In this document: positions 6,376 to 10,544 of the stretch, piece after piece
How the letters are laid out: every line of letters begins with the position of its first letter
Numbering within the stretch: the first letter of the stretch is position 1
Assembly: GCA_009903905.1 (NCBI GenBank)
Contig: WYEI01000310.1
Location: 1-10,544 of the forward strand
Origin: Pyrobaculum sp.
Lineage (GTDB): Archaea > Thermoproteota > Thermoprotei > Thermoproteales > Thermoproteaceae
Direction of reading: 5' to 3'
DNA length: 10,544 bases
The notes under the pieces: generated by a model
What the model was told of the DNA's origin: nothing
Seen by the model: only the letters and a program-made list of their open reading frames with translations
Databases searched by the model: none
Position numbers and translations under genes: made by a program

Positions 6376-6538
6376 TGGGTGTTGCTTATCCTAGGCCCGC
6401 GGTTGCGGGCGTGTGACCCGCGGTGCTGGCCCGGGTAGCTCCATAACCTCGGCCTGAGGGGCCGTTGAGGGCCGGGCGAGGGCGCCTGTGAGCTACCCTG
6501 GAGGGAACCCCTGCCCTTTAGGGCGGGGAGGAGGTCAG
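6376..6538 (+). mobile_element. Orphan IS200/IS605-type (PATE/MITE-like) element remnant, no transposase
   Basis: This 163-nt gap between galT and rpl30 holds no credible gene. Its right end carries GGAGGGAACCCC, then a hairpin (CCCC plus GCCC, loop TTTA, GGGC plus GGGG, one bulged T; 6508-6528), then AGGAGGTCAG. That order is what I know from IS605-family right ends next to tnpB in thermophilic archaea. The left part has a GCCCGC-GGTT-GCGGGC hairpin (6395-6410) and a direct repeat CCCGCGGT (6396-6403, 6417-6424), as expected for a subterminal left-end palindrome. No tnpA or tnpB is visible; at most, the frame from 6372 reads AYPRPAVAGV and stops, which might be a transposase tail, but this is speculative. 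Boundaries are approximate. An unrelated structured RNA is the main alternative. Confidence 0.5.
6395..6538 (+). ncRNA. Putative structured RNA resembling a TnpB omega-RNA scaffold
   Basis: Strong nested pairing is visible by eye. A 12-position helix joins 6430-6441 (CCCGGGTAGCTC) to 6490-6501 (GAGCTACCCTGG) with one C-T mismatch. Inside it, CGGCC (6450-6454) pairs with GGCCG (6460-6464), extended by CCT with AGG (6447-6449, 6468-6470). A terminal hairpin covers 6508-6528, and a 5' hairpin covers 6395-6410. This layout, with a long multi-branched stem, then GGAGGGAACC, a GC hairpin and a short purine tail ending in TCAG, resembles omega RNAs encoded at IS605 right ends, whose guide would continue into the flank (here rpl30 antisense sequence). 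SRP RNA and RNase P RNA were considered and their conserved cores are not seen. Transcription is predicted only from the TATA-like sequence at 6362-6374. Confidence 0.45.
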
Positions 6539-7071
6539 AGCATCCGGCGGATCAAATCGTTAATAAGTGGACCCCTGTAGCCCAAGTCGCCGCCGACGGA
6601 GAAGTGGAGCTTGACGCTGTTTAGCCCGCCCCGAGGCGGATGCAGCCTGAAGAACGGCTTGAGATACGGTATGCAGGGCGGCCTCTGGCCGTCCTTAAAC
6701 CTAGCCCTTTTGCCGCACGAAAGGCGGTTTATCTCCCCCGCGACATACGCCAAGGCCACCTCCTCAAACGACTGCCACCCCCACTTCTGGAGATACTCAA
6801 GCGTCAGCGGCTTGTCGCCCGCGATTCTCCCCCTCCTCCTCAACACCTCCGCGAGGGTGTCGGCGTCTATCTCGCCCCAGGTAATCCAGTCGTTTGCCCT
6901 TTCGATCATGCCCATGACGTCGGGGGTGCCGGGGACCACCACCATGGCGAACTTCCTCCTCAGCCGCAGAAGATTCAAGGCGGTTGCTATGTCCCTGGGG
7001 GTTGTGGGTATGCCCCTAATCCTTATGACGGCGTAGCGGGGATAGATCATCCTCTGCACAGCCTCCGTCAT
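6535..7071 (-). CDS. rpl30: Large-subunit ribosomal protein uL30 (archaeal L30)
   Basis: uL30 is a structural protein of the 50S ribosomal subunit. The 178-residue archaeal form is longer than the roughly 60-residue bacterial L30 and matches the archaeal/eukaryotic L7-like type. The N-terminal ferredoxin-like core is evident in [20 protein letters not shown] (13-32), [20 protein letters not shown] and [16 protein letters not shown], and the tail has [20 protein letters not shown]. It overlaps the rps5 stop by 4 nt (ATGA), so the two are translated from one message. Its TGA (complement of TCA at 6535-6537) coincides with the end of the structured element, so the element may have supplied or replaced the original stop region. 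Confidence 0.94.
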   Translation of the reverse strand: MTEAVQRMIYPRYAVIRIRGIPTTPRDIATALNLLRLRRKFAMVVVPGTPDVMGMIERANDWITWGEIDADTLAEVLRRRGRIAGDKPLTLEYLQKWGWQSFEEVALAYVAGEINRLSCGKRARFKDGQRPPCIPYLKPFFRLHPPRGGLNSVKLHFSVGGDLGYRGPLINDLIRRML

Positions 7072-7676
7072 ACCCTGAAGTAGTAGGTGTTCCTCAATGC
7101 GTTGTACACAGCTAGGGCGAAGTTCAAAGTGGTTCTGGTCTCCCCGCGCGTTCGGGTCCAGACGTCTTTAACGCCGGCCAGCCGCAGAACCGCCTTTGCC
7201 ACGTCCCCAGCCACAAGCCCGACTCCCTTCGGCGCAGGTATCAAGGTCACCTCCACGGTGCCTGACCTCCCCCTCACCACAAACGGCACGCTGTGCGGCT
7301 CATCGCAGGAACACTTCCAAGAGCCGCAGCCGCGTCTCACCGGCACCAAGTTAAGCTTGGCCTCCCTAGTCGCCTTCTCAATGGCCTGCCTAACCTGCCT
7401 CGCCTTCCCGATCCCCACCCCCACGTATCCATCTTCGTTGCCCACCGCAACGACGGCTTGGAACTGGTTGCGCTCGCCTGCATGCGTCTGGCGTTGCACC
7501 AGGTTCACGTTAAGAAGCTCCTGCCTCAGCCCCGGCAGAAGGACGTCGACGATCTCCGGCTCCTTTATTATGTGGTTGTTCGCAAAAACCTCGTCGATGG
7601 TTCTGATTTTTCCCTCCTTCACCAGTCGCCCAAGCTCAGTCCTCGGCTCCCAAAGACTCATATCGACGACGCTCAC
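7068..7676 (-). CDS. rps5: Small-subunit ribosomal protein uS5 (archaeal S5)
   Basis: uS5 sits at the mRNA entry region of the 30S subunit and supports decoding accuracy. The double-stranded-RNA-binding S5 domain is clear ([40 protein letters not shown]), followed by the archaeal insert [11 protein letters not shown] and the C-terminal S5 domain with [21 protein letters not shown] chose GTG at 7676, giving 202 residues. The TATA box at 7699-7710 lies about 28 bp upstream, so longer frames reaching into rnhB cannot be translated from this transcript. An ATG five codons later (7661) is the alternative. Order in the operon is rps5 then rpl30, with a 4-nt overlap. Confidence 0.93.
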   Translation of the reverse strand: MSVVDMSLWEPRTELGRLVKEGKIRTIDEVFANNHIIKEPEIVDVLLPGLRQELLNVNLVQRQTHAGERNQFQAVVAVGNEDGYVGVGIGKARQVRQAIEKATREAKLNLVPVRRGCGSWKCSCDEPHSVPFVVRGRSGTVEVTLIPAPKGVGLVAGDVAKAVLRLAGVKDVWTRTRGETRTTLNFALAVYNALRNTYYFRV

Positions 7677-7698
7677 GTACGAGGCAGACAGGACCCCT

Positions 7699-7710
7699 TT
7701 ATATAATTTA
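7699..7710 (-). promoter_or_regulatory. TATA box for rps5-rpl30
   Basis: The minus strand reads TAAATTATATAA, one of the best TATA boxes in the window. It overlaps the rnhB stop codon and lies about 28 bp from the GTG at 7676, indicating a leaderless or near-leaderless rps5 message initiated separately from rnhB. Confidence 0.7.
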
Positions 7711-8295
7711 TCCGCGGACCGTACGCCAACTCCACCGCACGCACTCAGCCGGAACCCTGCCCGCCCGCAGAGCCTCAACCGTCTTGGGATCGGAGGGGTA
7801 GCCGGTCCCAACACCCCCCGCCTCCTGCGCGACCAACTCCATGAGGCGGTCCCTCACCACCTTAGCCACTATGCTAGCCGCCGCCACCTGCGGCACCTCC
7901 TCGCCCCGGTGAAGCGCCACGAACCTGCGCCCCGTCAGAAACGACAGCGCGGCCCCATACCGCTCCGGCTTGACGTCTGGCGAATCCACGTAGTAGAGAT
8001 CGGCGGGGCACGCCTCCACGAGCCTCGCCGTGAAGTCCAGCTCCAACGCGTTCAAGCCACCCCGCTGTACGTACAGATCAACGATATGCGGCTCCACCAC
8101 CACGTAGTTAACGCAGTCAGCCGCCTTCAGCACCTCGGCGAACAGCCGCCTCCTCGCCGCCGGGCTCAGACGCTTCGAGTCCCTAACCCCAAGCCGCCGC
8201 AGAGCCTCCCCGTCCCCCACCACCACGGCGATGACCATGGGCCCGACCACAGGCCCCCGCCCCGCCTCGTCGATCCCCCCAATCACAACACACAT
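7708..8295 (-). CDS. rnhB: Ribonuclease HII
   Basis: RNase HII cuts the RNA strand of RNA-DNA hybrids and removes single ribonucleotides from DNA. The 195-residue protein has the hallmark GIDEAGRGPVVGPM (7-20; Asp9 and Glu10 are metal ligands), DSKRLSP (39-45), a further acidic site in YYVDSPDVKPERYG, VAAASIVAKVVRD and the late GTGYPSDPKT motif. The outermost start is ATG at 8295. However, the only TATA-like sequence (8306-8314) sits 15 bp from it and 24 bp from an in-frame GTG at 8286, so a leaderless transcript would begin at the GTG and lose three residues without touching the motif. It ends against the rps5 promoter. Confidence 0.94.
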   Translation of the reverse strand: MCVVIGGIDEAGRGPVVGPMVIAVVVGDGEALRRLGVRDSKRLSPAARRRLFAEVLKAADCVNYVVVEPHIVDLYVQRGGLNALELDFTARLVEACPADLYYVDSPDVKPERYGAALSFLTGRRFVALHRGEEVPQVAAASIVAKVVRDRLMELVAQEAGGVGTGYPSDPKTVEALRAGRVPAECVRWSWRTVRG

Positions 8296-8299
8296 AAAC
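8291..8299 (+). promoter_or_regulatory. Weak TATA-like sequence for the zinc-finger gene
   Basis: CACATAAAC is centred about 24 bp before the ATG at 8319, the spacing seen at other starts here. The match to a TATA box is poor, and it overlaps the beginning of rnhB on the other strand. Confidence 0.25.
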
Positions 8300-8305
8300 C
8301 CACCC

Positions 8306-8314
8306 CTAAATAAG
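8306..8314 (-). promoter_or_regulatory. TATA-like box for rnhB
   Basis: The minus strand reads CTTATTTAG. The distance of about 24 bp to the GTG at 8286 suits a leaderless start there better than at the ATG at 8295. Confidence 0.45.
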
Positions 8315-8318
8315 CCCG

Positions 8319-8492
8319 ATGGAGATCCCGCAGGAGCTCACCAACCACCTAAAGGTCGAGGTAGATCAGTGGGACGTAGCGCATATCGTCTGCCTAAGGT
8401 GCAGGAAGAAGTTCTTCACGCTGAAAGATGCCGCGCTCCATCTGTATCACGTCCACGGCGTAAAAACCGCGCAGAAATACGCCGAGACTTAA
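8319..8492 (+). CDS. 57-residue single C2H2 zinc-finger protein
   Basis: This small gene starts at ATG 8319 and ends at TAA 8490-8492. The protein has one zinc-finger pattern: Cys25 and Cys28 (CLRC), then twelve residues, then His41, four residues and His46 (HLYHVH), that is C-x2-C-x12-H-x4-H, with Phe32 at the classical C-x3-F core position. Basic residues RKK follow the second Cys. Flanking sequence is an acidic N-terminus and a helical, lysine-containing C-terminus (GVKTAQKYAET). Such single-finger microproteins are known in archaea and may bind nucleic acid or protein, but no target can be read here. It diverges from rnhB and converges on the padR gene, sharing TTAA with its stop codon. 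The intact zinc pattern in a short frame between known genes makes chance unlikely. Confidence 0.78.
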   Translation: MEIPQELTNHLKVEVDQWDVAHIVCLRCRKKFFTLKDAALHLYHVHGVKTAQKYAET

Positions 8493-8968
8493 CGCGCCCC
8501 CCGCAACTGCGCAAGACGCGCAGACACCTTCTCCTCCAGCCTCCTAAGAAGCATCAAAACCTCCTCCAGAAGCGCCTCGTCCCTCCCCTCCACCTCGTCA
8601 AACACCTCGTCTATATACACAAGCTCATCCCTAATAGCCGCCAGGAGATCGCCGGCGGCGGCCCCGCTTTCTAACATCTGTACGAGACCCCTAAACTCCT
8701 CAACCTCCATAAGCCTATCCAGTTGCTCCTCGCCCTGCGGTGTGAGTTCGTATATCTTCTTCCTGCGCCGCCCCACGTAGATCTCCCGCGCCGTGATGAG
8801 CCCCTCAGATTCCAAATACGCAAGTAGGGGGTACAGGGTGCCTGGCGACGGGACAAACCTGCCGGCGGTGAGCCTGCTCAGCTCCTTCAACATCTCGTAC
8901 CCACTCATGGGCCTCTTCCTCAGCACATAGAGGACAACCCCCTTGAAGACCCCCCGACGCCTAAACAT
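8489..8968 (-). CDS. PadR-family transcriptional regulator
   Basis: This 159-residue protein has the PadR winged helix at about residues 5-80: GVVLYVLRKRPMSGYEMLKE, then PSPGTLYPLLAYLESEGLIT (recognition helix and turn) and the wing GRRRKKIYELTPQGEEQLDRL. The C-terminal part (about 95-155) is highly charged and helical, with leucine-rich repeats of the type LLEEVLMLLRRLEEKVSARL, suitable for a dimerising coiled coil. PadR proteins usually repress nearby genes and often their own. It begins inside the last codons of nadE (ATGTTTAG overlap, 8 nt) and is probably co-transcribed with it. Regulation of NAD synthesis is a guess from position only. Its 3' end converges with the zinc-finger gene. Confidence 0.88.
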   Translation of the reverse strand: MFRRRGVFKGVVLYVLRKRPMSGYEMLKELSRLTAGRFVPSPGTLYPLLAYLESEGLITAREIYVGRRRKKIYELTPQGEEQLDRLMEVEEFRGLVQMLESGAAAGDLLAAIRDELVYIDEVFDEVEGRDEALLEEVLMLLRRLEEKVSARLAQLRGAR

Positions 8969-9764
8969 CCCTCCTCGCCGGCGACAAATCAGGGACAGGA
9001 GGAGACTTGAGCTTATGCGCGTTAGCCCTCACGCGGCTTATCACCAACTCAGCCACGCCGCCGAACCTCGCCCTAACCTCCTCCAGCGGCATCTTCCTCT
9101 CAAACAAGGCGTAGAGAACTGCGTCGATAACCTCGTAGGAAGCCCCCAGCTCCCCCTCTGCCGTGTGCCCCCGCCACAGCCTAGGGCTACTGGGCTTCTC
9201 GGTGATCCAGCCGAAGCCAAGCCGCCTAGCCATCTCCCTGACCTGTACCTTGTAGAGACCGCCGATGGGCAGAAGGTCCACCCCGCCGTCGCCGTATTTC
9301 GTGAAGTAGCCCAGCAGAAGCTCGCTCCTGTCGCCGCTACCCAGCACCAACAGGTTGTGCCTATTTGCGTAGTAGTACAGAATCGTCATCCTCACCCTCG
9401 GCAGTATGTTCCCCGCCGCGACCCTGTCATCAGGCGAATAACCAGGAAGCGCCTTGGCGAAGGCCTCGGCGATGGGCGTCACGTCCACCCGCAGAACCTC
9501 AATCCCAAGCCGCCTAGCAACCTCGTAGGCATCCCGCTCATCTTCGGGGGGCGTATATACAGAGGGCATAAACACGCCTAACACCCTTCCGCGTCCCAAT
9601 GCCTCCACAGCCAAGGCGGCCGCCACGGTGGAGTCCACACCGCCGCTCAGCCCAACCACGACACCCCGGGCGCCGGCACCTGCCACGTATTCCCTCACAA
9701 AGGAGGCGATGACCTCCCTGGCTTTGTCGTAATCTATAGCCTCAACCACAGTGCGGTGATCCAC
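8961..9764 (-). CDS. nadE: NH3-dependent NAD+ synthetase
   Basis: NadE amidates nicotinic acid adenine dinucleotide to NAD+ using ATP. The protein has 267 residues and lacks the N-terminal glutaminase domain of eukaryotic-type enzymes, so it should use free ammonia. The PP-loop SGGVDST (40-46) is intact within GVVVGLSGGVDSTVAAALA. Later motifs include GNILPRVRMTILYYYANRHN, LGSGDRSELLLGYFTKYGDG and the metal/substrate loop GGVDLLPIGGLYKVQVREMA, followed by EKPSSPRLW. The GTG at 9764 lies about 26 bp after a TATA box; another GTG at 9749 is less likely. It overlaps padR by 8 nt. Confidence 0.95.
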   Translation of the reverse strand: MDHRTVVEAIDYDKAREVIASFVREYVAGAGARGVVVGLSGGVDSTVAAALAVEALGRGRVLGVFMPSVYTPPEDERDAYEVARRLGIEVLRVDVTPIAEAFAKALPGYSPDDRVAAGNILPRVRMTILYYYANRHNLLVLGSGDRSELLLGYFTKYGDGGVDLLPIGGLYKVQVREMARRLGFGWITEKPSSPRLWRGHTAEGELGASYEVIDAVLYALFERKMPLEEVRARFGGVAELVISRVRANAHKLKSPPVPDLSPARRDV

Positions 9765-9772
9765 CGCTTAGT

Positions 9773-9780
9773 AAAAAGAA
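9773..9780 (-). terminator. Possible T-rich terminator after the thiolase
   Basis: The minus strand reads TTCTTTTT shortly after the thiolase stop codon. Archaeal termination typically occurs at such T-runs without a hairpin. It lies between the nadE promoter and nadE start, so it would end thiolase transcripts before nadE. Confidence 0.3.
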
Positions 9781-9785
9781 GATGG

Positions 9786-9795
9786 TTAATAAAGT
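9786..9795 (-). promoter_or_regulatory. TATA box for nadE-padR
   Basis: The minus strand reads ACTTTATTAA. It is centred about 26 bp upstream of the GTG at 9764 and overlaps the thiolase TAA, predicting a leaderless nadE message independent of the thiolase. Confidence 0.55.
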
Positions 9796-10544
9796 TCTAT
9801 CGCCAGGGCAGTGGCGCCGCCGGTGCCGTGGCACAACGTCGCGATGCCCCTCCTCCCCCCCATCTTCTTCAACACGGAGATCAAGGTGGTTACTATGCGA
9901 GCGCCTGAAGCCCCCAGCGGATGCCCCAGCGCGATGGCGCCGCCGAAGACGTTCAGCCGCTCATAGGGAACCCCAAGCACCTTGTGGACAAGGGCGTTCA
10001 CCACGGCAAAAGCCTCGTTGGCCTCCACGTAGTCAAAGTAGTCCAGTCCCACGCCCAGCCTCCGCAAAAGCTTCTGGACGGCGTAGACGGGGGCCTCGGT
10101 GAAGCGCCAAGGCTCCGTCATGTGCCAGCTGTAGCCCAATATGCGGGCCACCGGCTTCACGCCAAGCTCCTTCGCCTTCTCCTCAGACATGAGGAGGAGC
10201 GCCGCCGCCCCGTCTGACAGCTGGCTGGAGTTGCCAGCGGTCAAGACCCCGTCGGGCCTAAAGGCCGGCCTCAGCTTAGCCAGCTTCTCCAGCGAGGTAT
10301 CGGGTCTAATGCCCTCGTCCTTATCCAGCTTCACCTGCGCCCCGCCAAGCTCCTCGTCGATAGGCTCCAAGTCGTCAAACCACCTATTCTCCGTGGCCCG
10401 CCAAGCCCTCATGTGGCTCTCGTAAGCGATCCAGTCCAGCTCCTCCCGCGTCAACTTATGCTCCCTAGCCACCATCTCCGCCTCCTCCCCCATGATGAGG
10501 CCGTTGGTGGGGTCTATCAAGCCGTCGTACACCATGAGGTCGAT
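9786..10544 (-). CDS. Thiolase, acetyl-CoA C-acetyltransferase-type (N-terminus outside window)
   Basis: This is a thiolase that condenses or cleaves acyl-CoA and acetyl-CoA, used in fatty-acid or hydroxybutyrate-type pathways. The reading frame is open through the right edge (Ile-Asp-Leu precede the internal ATG at 10535), so the visible 252 residues are the C-terminal part of a protein of about 400. Visible motifs are TAGNSSQLSDGAAALLLMS, VEANEAFAVV, GGAIALGHPLGASGARI (catalytic His) and the C-terminal catalytic Cys in TLCHGTGGATALAIE. The first nucleophilic Cys lies beyond the edge. The final motif has CHGTGG where bacterial biosynthetic thiolases have CIGGG, placing it with other archaeal thiolases. 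Whether it acts in degradation or synthesis cannot be decided here. Confidence 0.92.
   Translation of the reverse strand: MDLMVYDGLIDPTNGLIMGEEAEMVAREHKLTREELDWIAYESHMRAWRATENRWFDDLEPIDEELGGAQVKLDKDEGIRPDTSLEKLAKLRPAFRPDGVLTAGNSSQLSDGAAALLLMSEEKAKELGVKPVARILGYSWHMTEPWRFTEAPVYAVQKLLRRLGVGLDYFDYVEANEAFAVVNALVHKVLGVPYERLNVFGGAIALGHPLGASGARIVTTLISVLKKMGGRRGIATLCHGTGGATALAIELY

Noticed and set aside
6395..6538. Structured segment as RNase P RNA or SRP RNA
   Set aside because: The conserved RNase P cores (ACAGAA-type region and paired GAGGAAA region in the right order) and the SRP helix 8 core are not seen on either strand, and the segment is too short for SRP RNA.
6555..6566. AT-rich TTAATAAG, which on the minus strand could be a TATA box starting near 6537
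   Set aside because: It encodes the Leu-Ile-Asn stretch of uL30, no gene follows on that strand, and the spacing match alone is weak.
7677..7814. N-terminal extension of uS5 up to 7814
   Set aside because: It would overlap rnhB by more than 100 nt, has no S5 family character and lies upstream of the rps5 TATA box.
7087..8313. 408-codon plus-strand reading frame opposite rps5 and rnhB
   Set aside because: It is the mirror frame of GC-rich genes with clear uS5 and RNase HII motifs; the translation is rich in Pro, Arg and His without any domain character.
1..10544. tRNA genes, CRISPR arrays, complete insertion sequences
   Set aside because: No T-arm-like sequence with matching acceptor stem, no regularly spaced repeats and no transposase gene were seen on either strand by eye.

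Overview
The window looks like chromosomal DNA from a hyperthermophilic crenarchaeon of the Thermoproteales, most likely Pyrobaculum or a close relative. This rests on the archaeal forms of uS5 and uL30, a fused archaeal-type CoaBC, an archaeal-type galK/galT pair, high GC content, tight gene packing with frequent 4-13 nt overlaps, GTG starts, and TATA boxes lying about 22-27 bp upstream of start codons (leaderless transcription). The species call is an inference; no database was searched.

Layout. (1) 1-1608, minus strand: an aminopropyltransferase (speE-like) overlapped by coaBC, which runs off the left edge. (2) 1652-3376, minus: a large S9-family acylaminoacyl/prolyl-oligopeptidase-type serine peptidase. 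(3) 3442-6371, plus: a small winged-helix-like protein, a site-2-type (M50) membrane metalloprotease, an atypical galactokinase and galT. The last three overlap or abut and probably form one transcript. (4) 6372-6534: a GC-rich, highly structured non-coding segment. Its right end carries the hairpin and tail typical of IS200/IS605 right ends and TnpB guide (omega) RNA scaffolds, but no tnpB or tnpA is present. A second hairpin of the same design is embedded in the last codons of galT. (5) 6535-8295, minus: rnhB, then rps5 and rpl30 (4-nt overlap). (6) 8319-8492, plus: a 57-residue single C2H2 zinc-finger protein. (7) 8489-9764, minus: nadE and a PadR-family regulator overlapping by 8 nt. (8) 9786-10544, minus: the C-terminal two thirds of a thiolase, cut by the right edge.

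How the genes work together. GalK and GalT are consecutive steps of the Leloir pathway, although the GalK sugar-binding motif is altered. CoaBC and NadE make cofactors, SpeE makes polyamines, and uS5/uL30 belong to the ribosome. The most notable items are the orphan IS605/omega-RNA-like structured element between galT and rpl30, the Glu-to-Thr change in the galactokinase signature, the ACL5-like active-site motif in the aminopropyltransferase, and the zinc-finger microprotein.
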